Notes: generated by a model not told the origin, from the letters alone. DNA of 64,000 bases from Rhizophlyctis rosea (GCA_027596075.1 JADGJC010000001.1:192796-256795), one strand, 5' to 3'. Positions 11,429 through 23,789 are shown, counted from the first letter of the stretch. Translations and numbers: made by a program.

Positions 11429-12498
11429 CGTGCCGGCCGTGCGTGAAAGGTATGCAAAGTAAGGAGGATGGAGGTTGAGGAGGGGAAGGACGAGAGGGAC
11501 GGAGGCTTATGGGGAAGCGTTCGTGCGAGGAGAGTGAGGTGGGTTCGATGTTTCCGTTTTCAGCGTGGCTCTCTGTGCTCTATAAACTTTCAGTCGGACG
11601 GCAAGTTTCACGGATGAGCCGGCGTCACTCCCTACGTAAAAGTCAAATTAGTATGCCCAGGAGGACTCGTGAAGTCATTGACTTTTGGGGAGGTGATATA
11701 TCTTTGCATTGACGTGTTAGTGCACCTTCACACAATCAAGAAGCCGAGGTATTTCTCTCACCAACAAAATGCGTTCACCATCTCACAAAGGAAAGTCTTT
11801 GGCGAGAACCATTTTCCCACTCTCTTATGTCCCTGTGTGGATTTGAGTTTGTTTAGGCCTACTTGTTTCTAAATTCTACTCACAACAGCAAAGGGGCGAC
11901 AGTGGACAGTGTGCATTGAGTGTGGCTTGCAGTGTGTGGGAAAGAGAGTGAGGGGGAACACCAATGTGTCACAGTGTGTTACTCTGTCTATGTGAGAGGG
12001 CTATTTTTGGAAACACTGTCACACTCCCATACTCCTTCACTCATTGAACACCTTATTTAACCATATTGGGGTATACTAGGTATCCCTTTCCTTTCATTTG
12101 GCTCTGTGCTCCGTCAATGGTTGATCCAGATTGCGGACATGTCATTGACTTTGTCACCCAGCACGTGGCGCAAATCGAGATCAATGATGACAGCATCGTT
12201 CGATAATCCAGATCGTTCCGGTGACGGGGCTCCATCATGAGAAGCCAAAAGCGTGGACAAAAAGCACCTCGAATCTTTTCAACAAGCTTGCACTTATCTA
12301 TCACTTCTCACCGGGCAGTGTTTTGACTGCACACTTCGCACACCAACTCCTGAAATACTCGCCTGCAGCCTCACCTATACACCCACTGTCCATATAAGCA
12401 AAAGCATACAAACTCAGAACGTGCCGACAATTTGACTTCCCATACTTGCTCATTGTCCCCAGTTTTCTCAATTACCGCCCATACTCGCTTACTACAAC
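11429..12498. other. Divergent promoter region
   Basis: This spacer separates two genes that start away from each other (tetraspan on minus, DUF599 on plus), so both promoters must lie here. The 11890-12030 part is TG/CA-rich with an imperfect inverted repeat of the GTGTCACAGTGTGTT type. No gene was seen. Confidence 0.45.
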
Positions 12499-13480
12499 AT
12501 GCTAGACACGTATGCTGCGGAAAATTTAGGGTTGGGTCTCGGGTCGTTCGCTTTGATGATGGGATATCACGCCTACTGGTGGCATGCCGTAAAAACGAGG
12601 CCAGAGTCGACGGTATATGGTTTGACGCGTGGTGCAAGGTAATAGGACGTCAGTGCTCCTTGCCGCTCAACGAAACGTACTCAACATACCTTTCCCTGGA
12701 AGCAGACGGATATGGGCGGCGTCCATTATGTTCCGCAAAAATGAAATCTTAGCTGTTCAAACTCTTCGAAACTGGGTTATGGCAGCATCCTTCCTAGCCT
12801 CCACAGCTGTAGCTATCAGCTTTGGTTTGATAGCATTTTTGAGTACGGTTGGTGGACGTCCTGAAGCGACCGGCGCGGAAAATCCAGTTGGGCATACATT
12901 TGGGTTCATCCTTGATCGTTACTTTGGATATAAGGTGCGTAATTGCTTGGCGAGATCCTAGTTCAACATGTATGTCCAACACCAATATCTCGAATACGCG
13001 TTGTATGCAGATCATCATCATCCTGGCTGTATATATGGGATCTTTCTTCTGTTTCGCCCAAGCCATTCGTTTCTTCAATCACGTCGGTCTTGTTATCAAT
13101 GGTAAGCTCAGAGAAATACATGTCAAATCAGCTCTAAGGCTATCTGGCCCAATCTTGCAAACTCAATCCTCTCATCCCAACCAGTAAACATAACCCAGGA
13201 GGAACTCGCTTCCCTCTCCCCACCCGAATCTGCTCTCACCCTCCTCTCGCCTTCTGCCGTCGGCGGCATCCTAAATCGAGGCAATTTCTTCTACACTTTG
13301 GGAATGCGAGGCTACTATGTCTCCTTTCCCTTAATCGCCTGGTTGTGGGGTCCCATATACCTTGGCGTCGGAATGTTGATCACATGCATTATCTTGAGAT
13401 TGATTGATTTCAATACCGGCGGAATGCTTCGAGAGGGGAAGAAGCATGATGATGAGTTGACGAGTGTCTTAGCGGTTTGA
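12499..13480 (+). CDS. DUF599 family integral membrane protein
   Basis: Four exons: 12499-12638, 12706-12934, 13011-13101 and 13185-13480. All borders are GT-AG with matching phase, giving 251 residues. The family is shown by the segment ARRIWAASIMFRKNEILAVQ followed by TLRNWVMAASFLAST, the hallmark of DUF599 proteins of bacteria, plants and fungi. Further hydrophobic segments follow (IIIILAVYMGSFFCFAQAIR and a C-terminal pair around YYVSFPLIAWLWGPIYLGVG), for about five or six membrane spans in all. A small polar N-terminus starts MLDTYAAENLG. The length is normal for the family. The function of DUF599 proteins is unknown. The 5S rRNA gene lies about 180 bp downstream on the other strand. 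Confidence 0.93.
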
Positions 13481-13656
13481 GTGGAAATTGTGAGATTGAG
13501 GGGATTGTGAAGGAAGCTGTCTTCACATGTACATAGTTGTACTTTAGTATACCTCCAATATATGTATATATATTGATTTGAACTTTGATTGGCCAGTGTT
13601 GTGTTGTGAAGGGGCCAGTTGATAAAGCGGACCGGGAAGTTGGCAGAAGGCAAAAA

Positions 13657-13772
13657 ACTGCAGCACGCAGTATTCCCATGTGGTCCCCCACCACAGTACT
13701 GACTGCGCCATCACCAGCTTAACTTCGGAGATCAGACGGGATCCGGTGCTTTCTGGTGTGTATGGCCGTAAA
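13657..13772 (-). rRNA. 5S rRNA gene
   Basis: On the minus strand the sequence begins TACGGCCATACACACC. It continues through GATCCCGTCTGATCTCCG, AAGTTAAGC, AGTACTGTGGTGGGGGACC, CATGGGAATACTGCGTGCTG and CAG, followed by six T residues. This matches the eukaryotic 5S order, including the internal control region used by TFIIIA, and a T-run terminator. The closing helix carries one apparent A-C mismatch (CTGCAG where CTGTAG is usual). The exact ends are uncertain by two or three bases. It stands alone rather than in an rDNA repeat, as often in fungi with dispersed 5S genes. It could be a slightly diverged copy, but the core is intact. Confidence 0.9.
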
Positions 13773-14350
13773 TGGAGACTTCTTCAAGTTGATGACTTTT
13801 GACGTTATGTAGCTCCCACCAATTGTATCAGACCTTTTGATTGAAGCCACACCAATCAACCGGGAATCCCTTTAGAGGAAAGGTCAAACACCCAACTGCG
13901 CAAAGGGGCCATGAAGCGGGCGCCCCCTTTAGGGGAAATCCAAATCAGCCCCATCGCACAAAGGGCAGATGGCCTTTGAGGAGGGCATGGAGAATGAAGG
14001 GACTAGCGGTGCATCTTCGATTCACTTAGATTCAGAATTAAACACTCCTTCAACAAAAAGAAAGCTAAGATCGCAAAAAGACACCGCTCAAAAGATGCTT
14101 GTTTGTATTAACATGGGGTGATATGACATCTCTCTCTCTCTCTTACTTGCGTTATGAGGTATCTTTACTTTTCCTTCCCTTCCTGCTAATGCTAAAATTA
14201 CCGGTCACAAAAAAAGAAACTAAAAAGAACTACCAATATTTTTTACAAGAACCGGATGTTCCAAAACCCGTTTTGGAGCTAATCCGTACGTCCACCTCAT
14301 AGTAGGGTCCCACCACGCGAAAACCAACGTAACGAAAGGGAAAACTCCCA
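13773..14350. other. Intergenic with repeats and (TC)n tract
   Basis: Upstream flank of the 5S gene and downstream flank of the next minus-strand gene. It holds an imperfect direct repeat (13868-13966) and a (TC)7 microsatellite at 14129-14142. No gene seen. Confidence 0.5.
13868..13966. repeat. Imperfect direct repeat, two units, period 57 bp
   Basis: Both units start CCCTTTAGNGGAAA and end GCGCAAAGGGG or GCACAAAGGGC. Unit one is 13868-13909 and unit two is 13925-13966. The start and the end of each unit are themselves roughly inverted (CCCTTT and AAAGGG), so each could fold. Confidence 0.6.
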
Positions 14351-15331
14351 TCAATGCATGTACCCCTCAGCCTTGAACGCTCCGGGTCCGAAATCCGTGT
14401 CCGCTCGCCCCCCAGCAAACAATCCCCGAATCTTTGCCCACCCGCCTCCCAACGAGCGACGCTTCAGTTTCGACTTTGGTTGTTGTTTGATGCTGATGGA
14501 CGTGACTTTTGCTTTTGGTGCATCATTCTCGTCATCCCCGTTGACACCCCCTTCATCTTCCTCCTCAACTTCCTCCTCGACGCAGTCAACATCATCCTCA
14601 GACCCCACCCGTGCCCTCAACCGCAACTCGTAGTCGTCATAGTTCCAGACCGCTGTTAGGGACTCGGACCATGAGACGCTTTTGATGGGTCTAGGTGGTG
14701 GAGGGATGGCAAATGCGGTGCTCTGTACTGTGGCACTCGGTGATGATGCGATTGGGATAGGAAGCGGGAGGGAGAGAGATGAGCGGTTCGGCGACGGAAT
14801 GGACGCTTTAATGTAAGATGACTGATCCAAATCTGCCGCAACATGATGTACTGGTACCGGTGTTGATTCGTCATCCGAGACTGAACAACGAGAGTGCATA
14901 GATGTTGGTGAGGAAGAAAGCGTGGATGCTGACAATGTGGCAGAAGACGATGAAGATGCTGTTGATAGTGTTGTGGAGTTTGCTGATACGCGGCGTGGGA
15001 GGGTATCATAGTAACTAGGTGGAGATGACGAGAAGGGCGGTGGGATGGGGAATGGGTGATGGTATGCTGTTGGATCGGATGGGAAGGAGAAGTCGGGGTG
15101 TGAGGAGTAGGACGCGTGTTTGGAAAGGGAGGAGTATGCTTCACGAAGTTGACGAGCTTGACGGCGCCGTTCTTGGCGGTGGTAGAAGGAGATGGATGAT
15201 TGTGTTGATGGGTCGGTGGTGGAGAACATTTGTTGTGAGGATTCTTCTTCGGTATCACTATCTTGTGCTGTGAAGAATGAATCGGGGTCATTTGGCGGTG
15301 GTGGTGACCGCGTTCGATGAAGTATATCCAT
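14351..15331 (-). CDS. Hypothetical Ser-rich protein with possible PP1-docking motif
   Basis: Single-exon frame of 326 residues from an ATG at 15331. No family recognised. Residues 1-190 are Ser/Pro/Thr-rich, with runs such as STASSSSSATLSASTLSS. A better ordered block follows at about 215-245, RPIKSVSWSESLTAVWNYDD, where KSVSW fits the [RK]xVx[FW] pattern used by PP1 regulators. An acidic run (EEEVEEEDEGG) precedes a basic C-terminus with SKLKRRSLGGGWAKIRGLF. The mix of a PP1-type motif, acidic tract and basic tail suggests a disordered regulatory protein, but this is inference. It is transcribed away from the next gene, with 2.2 kb between the two starts. Confidence 0.6.
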   Translation of the reverse strand: MDILHRTRSPPPPNDPDSFFTAQDSDTEEESSQQMFSTTDPSTQSSISFYHRQERRRQARQLREAYSSLSKHASYSSHPDFSFPSDPTAYHHPFPIPPPFSSSPPSYYDTLPRRVSANSTTLSTASSSSSATLSASTLSSSPTSMHSRCSVSDDESTPVPVHHVAADLDQSSYIKASIPSPNRSSLSLPLPIPIASSPSATVQSTAFAIPPPPRPIKSVSWSESLTAVWNYDDYELRLRARVGSEDDVDCVEEEVEEEDEGGVNGDDENDAPKAKVTSISIKQQPKSKLKRRSLGGGWAKIRGLFAGGRADTDFGPGAFKAEGYMH

Positions 15332-17539
15332 TTGTAAGGGTTTGACGTGTGAAAGAGATGTGGGTGGGTCGATTCAAGGATAGCGAGATGATCCGCTAAG
15401 TATCGTCCAAAACGTATAATGTGGATCGGATGCGGACGCGTCTTATATTGACAACGGAGGGAATGCCCACGAAGCTAGAAATGCTGTAATGCAACAAGCC
15501 AAGCAAACAACAATGCAGGTAATGAGATGTGCCGCCGATGCGAAGGACAGCGCTTAATAAAGATGCAGATGCAGGAATGTGAGAATCATCGGTCAACAGG
15601 GAGACGTGGGAACAGGACTTTTTATTAGTGGGTTCTCATTGTTGTGTCTGTTTACAATTCGCAATTCTTTAGAATCAAATGAGCCCCACCCCTCGATTGT
15701 CGACAAAACTTCAATTGCAGACGTGGCATTGCATGCATTGCCTTGTTCAAGTCCTTCCGCAAAATTCACAATAAGCTGGTTGTTGTCACATGGGGGTTGG
15801 GTGGGGAAATCTCGTTGGGTGGCCCTCGCGTCTGTCGCGTGTAAATTTGATTTCACGCGCAGGAATGCTTGGATTTGAACGGCGGACTGGAAGGCGCCCA
15901 AATTTCATTTCCGGTCCGTGGACAAAGGTTCCAAGGTTCCAGCGTCATTACGGCTACCCCCTTGAGAACATATGATGAACGCCCATCGCCTAATTCACAT
16001 TTCATCCTAGTCATCGACGTAGTCACCAGCTTTCCATATTGCATTCTTCTGATATAATTTCAGTCATGACCCCACACGAGACCCCAGTGGCCCTCCTCAT
16101 GACTCAACCGGAACGGAGTTGTCGACATTCGGAGGTGCAGACTTTTGCGTTCACGTGAGGGACAATTTTTTGTAATCCAACGCTCATCGCAGATGAGTCC
16201 AGATTCTCGGCTCATGGGCTTTCAAATAGGGAACCTTTCAGAGTTCGAAATCCCACATTCTCGGTTTCCGAGATTCCGAATTCTGCGTTGGCGCGGTCGT
16301 TCGCAAGGGGTTGCCAGCCTGGCAGAACAAAGCAGCGTTTGGCTCTCGGCTTTGTGTTGGCGATCATTGTTGAAAGAGGGGATGGGAGTCGTAACAAAAT
16401 GCCGGCCTTTCGCATGCGCCTTGGCTGGTAATAGCAATGAGACACACAGTGGGGGAAGGCTCCGGAAAGTCGGTGTGCCACCAGCCATTGGAAGGTGATG
16501 ACCACGGCGTTTTTTGAACATGTCGTTTCTTGGACATTTTCAACGGAAGCAGGTGCGCTGCTTACATCCGACATACTTAGTGCCTAAGGGTATTGAAAGT
16601 AGTGGCAGGGAGAGAACGGACGTGAAAGTGAAGCAATACTGAAGAAGGCTTTGAAATCACTGTCATAGAACAGTCTCGAGCTTACAAGTGAAAACTGAAA
16701 ACCATCCGCATCCATATGCTGCACAAAACGAAGCCAGAATGAGACAGTGAGAAAGCCGATGGCGAGAAAATGCTCACGAAACTGCTGTCGTGAAGGCTCT
16801 AACAAGCGAAAACCAACATCAACGACTGAGATATTGCTGTATGTTAGCGGCAGATGTGAAGATCACTTTGTCAAAATATCTCTGGGAAACGGACCATTGA
16901 CCCCCAACTTCATTGAGTCCGCAAACATTGGATTGTGACGCTTTCAGTAACGCTTCCAAGCCTTCCAAACACATTTGGCTACCCACATGTGAAAGCCGTC
17001 CATAAGTTCAAGCTGTACCAACATATAGAACGAGAACCATGCACCTCAGACATAGATGCTGCATACCGGTATGCATGTTCAGCACCAACATACAGCTAGG
17101 TAGTAGTAGGCGGTGCACAAAGTTGGTAAGACCCTGAGGAGACCCACTTGTTTGTAAACAAACGGCATTACCACATCGGGCAGGTGACCGCCTGCGGCGC
17201 AGCCAGCTGGTGTGACTGTGACACCCGGTGATGACTGAATGGTGTGGGTTGACAAGTTGACGCCATCACACCCTGAGTCGCGTGGCTACCTCTCAAACTT
17301 GCTCCATGCCATACCTGGTGCGGGGGACCTGGGGCAACGTCATCAAAAATTTTCCAAAGTGCGCTATTAGAAGTTGACTGATGGGATATACCTGTTCTGC
17401 AGAGGGGTCATGAATATTTTCAACCAGACTTATTGTGGGTAAACGGCGAGAGAAAACGGACTTCAATCCACCATTCGCACGATTATAATTTAGAAAACTT
17501 CCACACTGAACGCTTACCACGAACCCATACATCTCCATC
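15332..17539. other. Long divergent intergenic region
   Basis: 2.2 kb between two divergent starts (15331 minus, 17540 plus). Short open frames on both strands lack coding character. A forkhead-like GTAAACAAA lies near 17156. No RNA gene, repeat family or coding exon was recognised. Confidence 0.45.
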
Positions 17540-18535
17540 ATGTTCGACATCCTCGACATGTACATATCTCACCACGACATCCTCTGTCGTCCCTTTCCAC
17601 TTCCTCCAACACCGTCGGCTCGATCCCCAGGCAGTGTGAGAGATGCACTAGTGCGAGCAGCTGTGCGGGCAGTGAAGCCTGCAGAAGGAAGCGCACTCAC
17701 TCAACCAACATCGGCTGTTGTCAGCGTGGCAATGGAGCGAATTGGGAGGGTTGCAGGGGCGTGGATGTTGGACAACGGGACGGAGGCGGCTGTGAATGTT
17801 GCGAAGGAGGGGGTTGCCGTGCGGCAACGAGGCAGTGTGGATGTCGCGAAGAGACGGGGATTGGTGGCGGCGGTCTGGGCTATAATCCGGGAGGTTTTGT
17901 CGGTTATGAAAAGCATTGTGGAGAATCCTTGGGTAGATATGGGGATATTGGTGGTTGCGGTTGCGGCATTGTCGAGAGATGGCGGGTGGATCCGATGGAA
18001 GGACAAAGAGGATGGGAATGGGGACGGCGGGAGTACATCTTCCTCCAGTTCAACCCCTGACACTACCCGATCAGTCCGAGCGGAGGAACACTTCAGTCCT
18101 GTTACCCGCACATCGTCCGCTCCTGCAATCGCCTTACAATCATCACCAAATAGCCGCATCACCTCCCAACAACAACATTCCACCATTGACATCTCATCCG
18201 CCGATTCCCAAAATTTCGACCCATACCACCTACTCCGCGCGTCTATACGTGATGACGCACGGTTTGAATGTTTAGCGCTTACAAACCGCCAGCAAGCTGA
18301 TGACCTGGAGCGGCTGAAGAGAATTGTTTCTGGGTTGAGGCGGGAGGTTGGAATACGGGACGAACGGATAGCTCGACTGGAGGGTATTGTAGAACATTTG
18401 CAGGGCCGAGCGGATGGGGTGGAGGAACGGCTGGGGCGGGTGGAAGGGGATGTGGATGTGATGTCTGAGGTGGGTTGGCTGGGTGATGCAGACAAAGATG
18501 CCATACTAACATGGTTGCTGGGCATATCAATATAG
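17540..18535 (+). CDS. Coiled-coil protein with hydrophobic segment, unknown function
   Basis: Single-exon frame of 331 residues from an ATG at 17540. Not recognised. Residues 30-145 are Ala/Val/Arg-rich with amphipathic helices. One hydrophobic stretch (WVDMGILVVAVAALS, near 130-145) could cross or sit on a membrane. A Ser-rich linker (about 160-230) leads to a long heptad-patterned helix at 245-315 (LERLKRIVSGLRREVGIRDE, then IARLEGIVEHLQGRADGVEE), surely a coiled coil. The C-terminus is short and hydrophobic. A minus-strand frame of 394 residues (17701-18885) overlaps it. The clear heptads favour the plus strand as the real gene over the shared part. Confidence 0.65.
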   Translation: MFDILDMYISHHDILCRPFPLPPTPSARSPGSVRDALVRAAVRAVKPAEGSALTQPTSAVVSVAMERIGRVAGAWMLDNGTEAAVNVAKEGVAVRQRGSVDVAKRRGLVAAVWAIIREVLSVMKSIVENPWVDMGILVVAVAALSRDGGWIRWKDKEDGNGDGGSTSSSSSTPDTTRSVRAEEHFSPVTRTSSAPAIALQSSPNSRITSQQQHSTIDISSADSQNFDPYHLLRASIRDDARFECLALTNRQQADDLERLKRIVSGLRREVGIRDERIARLEGIVEHLQGRADGVEERLGRVEGDVDVMSEVGWLGDADKDAILTWLLGISI

Positions 18536-21526
18536 CTATTATCAGACGACGCAGGCCCACAATCCCCGATACCCACTCCCATAGAAGTACCTCCAGTCCC
18601 AGCGTCCGTCAGCCTTCCCTCTTCTATGTCAGCATCACCTTCAGCATCATCCTTCATGCCCGCACCTCCACCACCATCAACATCCTGTCCCTCTCTTTCC
18701 TTGCCATCCAACATATCATCAGAAGCGCGTCGTCGAAATGAAGATGGCGACCCATTGGGAGACTGGGAGAGAGTTTCTAATGATTCTAGTATGTGACGAC
18801 GAAGCTGATTCCAATCGGAGGGTATGCTAATTGAGATCCTCTCGTCGGTTTTTTTGAAGATTAATTTATGAGAAAGGTGTAACATGCTGTAATTTATGGC
18901 TTTGTATCTGAATGTTAGAGTCGTGCACTGAAATGGTGTTATTTTTATGGTGTTTCCGTGAGGCTATTCCATCTGGTTGGGAAACACAATGAAAATTAGA
19001 CCTAAGAGGAGACGTGTCAGGCGAGAGGGACTTCGCAATCTACCAGCTCCAACAACCGCGTTCAACGCTCTGACCAAAATATGGCGTCAAATAATGCAAA
19101 AAGCGCGGTTGACGAACCATATCAACGCCCCTTTTTGAGGTTCGTAATGTCTCGCCTTATAGCATTAAACTCATCAACTTTGCTTGGACCCTCAAAACAG
19201 TTTCGCCACATTCAAGCCATTGAACAGCTCCCTCATCGCTGGATGTTTACATTGTGCCGACCACACAATGTTCTCCTGCACATTTCTATGCACTCTTTCG
19301 CAAACGCAGTACATAATCCACATAAGACGATGAAATTTGCAGTAAATGGAGGAATAGGTGACATTAGTCGTGAGGTGATATCATCAGATCATCGCGGGCA
19401 GTTCAGCACAAGTATTTTCAAAGGACCCGACATTGACAAGGACCCTTGCTGACTAAGCTCCGTTAGGAGGACTTCCTTCAGCAGAATCAGCACCTGCAAT
19501 CCTGTTCTTTTGCTACCACAGAGATTGGAAAACATGCACACCTTTTTGTTGTATGACATGCCTGCGGGCTATGGCTTGGTAAACATTACATCCAGCTGCA
19601 TGGAATTCACTTTGATAACAGAGAAAACCTTCAAAGGCGTTCTGCACAGCCCTGTCAAACAAATCAACAACACGAAGAAATGACATCGGCCCATGAGGAC
19701 CCTTTCTTCCGCATTTCAAAGCCCGGAAGCACCTGCAAGCGACCACAAGGTGGTGCCATCAGTAGGCACGATTCTGGGTGGCTGTTCGAGAGATGGGCTT
19801 TCTCTACAAACGGAACGAACGGCATACGGCATCGCATTGGCAAACGAATGCAAGGATGATTGTATCTCGGCGCCTAGTGTATGACAATCTGCGTGGTTGA
19901 TTATTTGTCATGCGGATGCATCATGCAAGGGGCAATGCCCACCACCGTCAACCAGCTCCCAAGCCAATGCAGCACACCAAACTCGACAAGGAGGAAGCGG
20001 CATGTTGCTCCAAGAGCCATGTTGTTTGAAGAATGATTCCTGGTCGACTTTAGAACTGTAACGCATCATTACACCATCGCGTAAACTTTTTCTGGCTGCG
20101 GTGGGCCCCCGTTTGGGCGTGGAAGGCTGGGGAGGGAGGTCTGGCGATTAACCCTCACGCGCACCTTCCTCAAAAGGATAGATGGTCTGGCGTGCGGCCA
20201 AGTGGTGGGTCCAACTGTGAAATGTGATCCGCGCCGGTTCTGCCGTGATACGGTGTATGAACAACCACCAAGCTTTTGGTGTGTTTGAAAAAACAGCTTC
20301 TGGTAGGCATCTGTGCCTCCTCAATATTTTGGGGCCTCCCATTTGGAGCATTTAGCTGATTTTTGTATGTTTGTATGACCACTGCTGTGACCAAACATGG
20401 GCTAATCGGAGACCAAGAGACCAAAAGTCCAAGGCCGCATCCCCAAGCCCGCCCAATTGTGGCCCCAACTCCCCTTCGCCAACGGGAAAAGCCGCGCGCC
20501 CTCCTTGCCTCACCATGGCTCTCATGCCCCATCCACCGTTCAGCCCATCTCACCCCTTCAATCAGTCACACTTCTGAAAGCTCCACATCCTGCCCCCCCC
20601 TTTCCCATCCTTCGCTTGCTCTTGTTGTTGACACGCATTGCATCGCCTCCCCACAGCAACACATCCTAGCAAAAATTGGTGTTATCCACAACGCCAGACA
20701 CCCTTCACCCTTTTGCAGCCAAACTCAAACCTTGAAGGAGGGTGACCACATCGGATTCAGGCATTACGTTTTGTTGCCGTGGGCACCGGAGCCCCGGCCG
20801 TGATTCCTGCCCTTGCGATGGACAAGCGCTCTTTCAATTGAGCTTTCACACAAAATTTCCTTGGTTTCACATGCACACAGTCATACGCACACACTTGCGG
20901 GGCGGAGGGAAGATCAATCAGGCAAGCAGGGTGCACCTCCCCAAATTTCCGTGAATGAATTGCTGCCAGTCTGTGATTTTCACAATGACCCAGGCTTCTC
21001 TCCGCTTGGCGCTGTGCGCCCGTTTCAGCAAAACTTTCCACACCTCCCCATCTATGATGATAAACGCAATGATGGATGTTTGTCGAGCGTCCACTCCGTT
21101 CCATAGCCATCCCATCTCACATCGTTCACACCTTCTCGTGGTTCCACCGGGCTGATCCTCCGACCAGCAGGCACTGCTCCTGATCTTTTCAGGCTTCCCT
21201 TGCCCACCCTGCCAATGAATCGATGATGCAGCTTCTCCTTTGTGTTTAACACGAGGCATATATCATACTCATCCATGCCACCCTGCGCTCGGTTTCGTTG
21301 TTCGTCTGCTTCTCATCCCGGCGAGTCTCCATCGTCATTTATCTCGACAACACAGACGGTCCCCTCCTTCAGTCAACCTCTTACTTCCAACACTTGTCCC
21401 TGCTCGCGGATGTGTTCAAACCATTCCCGCCAACCATCTTCCGCATCAACTTCAATCATTCGACGACGAAGCCGGATACCTCGTCAAACTGTGAAGAAGC
21501 TGCCATCCTTCTCATCTTTGACAACC
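18536..21526. other. Intergenic, 3 kb, with possible minus-strand coding start
   Basis: 18536-18885 is the start of a minus-strand frame (ATG at 18885) with a plausible protein beginning (IFKKTDERISISIPSDWN), discussed in the findings. From 18900 to 21240 I see no gene. 21242-21526 is open in the cyclin frame but Ser/Arg/Cys-rich and more likely 5' leader. Confidence 0.4.
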
Positions 21527-23388
21527 ATGGTGGCCCCCGGGCCTGGGACGTTCTACCCGGGGGCGGTTATTACCAAACAGCGCCCACCAGATGCACCCAG
21601 AATACGATGGATGGAGTTTAGTGATGGGTCTGTTAATTCGGATGGGCGGGCAAGGTCAAGCAGTGATGTAATGACTGGATCAGTATCAAGCAAGTCGGGT
21701 CAGGCGGGGTCCAATGTTAGTGAGGCGGCGATGCAGCTATATCCTGGCATGGAGACTCCTGAGTTCATCTGTCTGGTTGTCCATCGCTTATGGCCGTCAT
21801 CATCTATGGACGCATCGACGAGCCCTTACAGCTCCAGTAACACGTCGTTCATGAATCCATCACAACCTCCCATCGACCCGTCCCTCCTCTCCTTCGTTCG
21901 TCGATTGCTAAAGTCTTCCGGCGTTGCGGGGCACATCATGCTCCTTGGACTGCTGTACTTGGACCGGCTAAGGCGCGTAACCAGACCACAGCATTTGCCA
22001 CCCGGCTCGAGTGCACGTCTAGTAGCTGCGTCTGTCATCTTAGCCCAAAAGGTGATTATTCTGAATTCTTCACGTATTATGTTTTAGATGGATGCTCTTT
22101 GGATCATAAGCTAACTGTATCTTGTTGTGCACAGTTGTTGGATGACAACCGATTTCAGAACACTACCTGGGCGTCCATAACATCTTTCCCAATATCGGAA
22201 GTGAATGCAATGGAGATGGAATTGCTGCGGCGGCTGGACTATAAGCTGCATGTAGGGGTGGCGGAATATGCGGCGTGGGTCGCCACATGCAAAGGATTAG
22301 CGGTGGAATGGGGAATGAGTGGCACAAAGAGAAGTCTGACTGTGGAAGATGCGGTCTCAACAGGACGGAAACGCAAAGGGGAAGTAGGAGAAGACGATAG
22401 TGCACCGCGGAAGGGAAAAACACGGCATTTAAGCATGGCGGGACTTGAAGGCTTGTGGCAGGGGTTGGATGTTAGACGGACGGCATCGAGCAGTGGGGAT
22501 GTAGATTGGGACAGGTTGGCGTTGCATGACAGACTGAGCCAGTTGAACTTCAATCCGACTACTCAAGCGGCCAATTCTCGAGGACATCCGTCATTGCAAG
22601 CGCAACCTTTACCGCCACCCAACAGTTGGGCACCTGAACAGTGGCCAATGCTTGCAACAACAATCGCACCAGAACAAACATCTTACCATTCGTCGGCTCG
22701 CCTGCAGCTGCCTTATCAACTACAACCTGCTCTCGCAATGAGTCGCACATCTCCGTCGGCACTCCACTCGCATTCGCATTCGCAAACTCTTACCCGCTCC
22801 TCACGAGCCACGCCGCCATATCAACAATCTTTCAATACCCGCCGTCTGACCATGCCCATAAACCCGCAAAGGCTGGACCTCCAACCAATTCAATCATACA
22901 TTCCCTCCTCCCACCCACATGTACCCACAATCACCTACAACAACCACATCACCGTACCAACGCCTCCAACACCAACAGCATCATATCCCCACTCCGCCTT
23001 ACCACCGCTCCCGCAACAACGCTCCACGCATAACCTCCCCAGCCCTCACACACAGCTCCTCCTTCATCCTCACCACCACCGTGCTCAAACTATATCACCA
23101 GCACCTATACCCATCTCCCTGACTCTTCCGGCACCCGCATCATATTACAATACCCCGATGTCCGTATCCACTCCTACATCTTACTCGACCAATCTGCGAC
23201 CACACGGGTCTGCGTCAGCATCTACGCCAACTCCGCCGTATATCCCCGTGCATGTACCGGCTCTGCAGCAACAACAGCAACGTCAGGCGCATCCGCATGC
23301 CCAGTATGAAGGTGCCATCCGCGACTTTAGTCGGTTGGCCTTATGTAGTTGTACGGATTGCCTTGCTGGTGGTGCTGTGCATGTTTGA
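21527..23388 (+). CDS. PHO80-like (PCL-type) cyclin with long disordered tail
   Basis: Two exons: 21527-22051 and 22135-23388, phase 0 at the junction, 592 residues. The cyclin fold spans about residues 75-240. The first part includes LLSFVRRLLKSSGVAGHIML and LGLLYLDRLRRVT. After the intron come KLLDDNRFQNTTWASITSFP and AMEMELLRRLDYKLHVG, the usual ending of Pho80/Pcl-type cyclin boxes. Such cyclins bind Pho85-type kinases and act in phosphate sensing, polarity or cell-cycle control. The last 300 residues are Pro/Gln/His/Ser-rich with a short Gln run. I chose the ATG at 21527 (context AACCATGG). The frame is open back to 21242, which would add 95 low-complexity residues. Which Pcl subgroup this is cannot be told from sequence alone. 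Confidence 0.85.
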
Positions 23389-23789
23389 TTGTTGTCGCAT
23401 GTAGATCAATAAAGTTCCTTCAACACATTATGGTTCATAAATTGGGGTGGATGTTGTTTTATCGTTATCCATTCCAGTTCCAGATGGATACATGAATTGC
23501 GAGTTTTTCCTTGGCGAATGTTGCTACACGACTGCTTTCTCGGGGACATATACGAAAAGGACTATGCTTCTGCTTGCAATTCTATCATATTTAATGAATG
23601 GATGGTTTTCGCGCATTGTAAGCAGGCTCGCCGGAACTTAGGATAGAATAACTGCCTGAATCACAATATCATAAGGAAACTACATTGTAGCCTGTCGAAG
23701 CACCCGACATTGCCACCGCCACATCATTGTGCCACCGGTCCCCTTTGACTGTGGCCCGGAACTAACCGCATGTGAGCGAAGCCCAGCAC

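Noticed and set aside
19081..19452. 123-residue plus-strand frame starting MASNNAK
   Set aside because: Has an ATG but no recognisable fold, repeat or splice continuation. Treated as chance.
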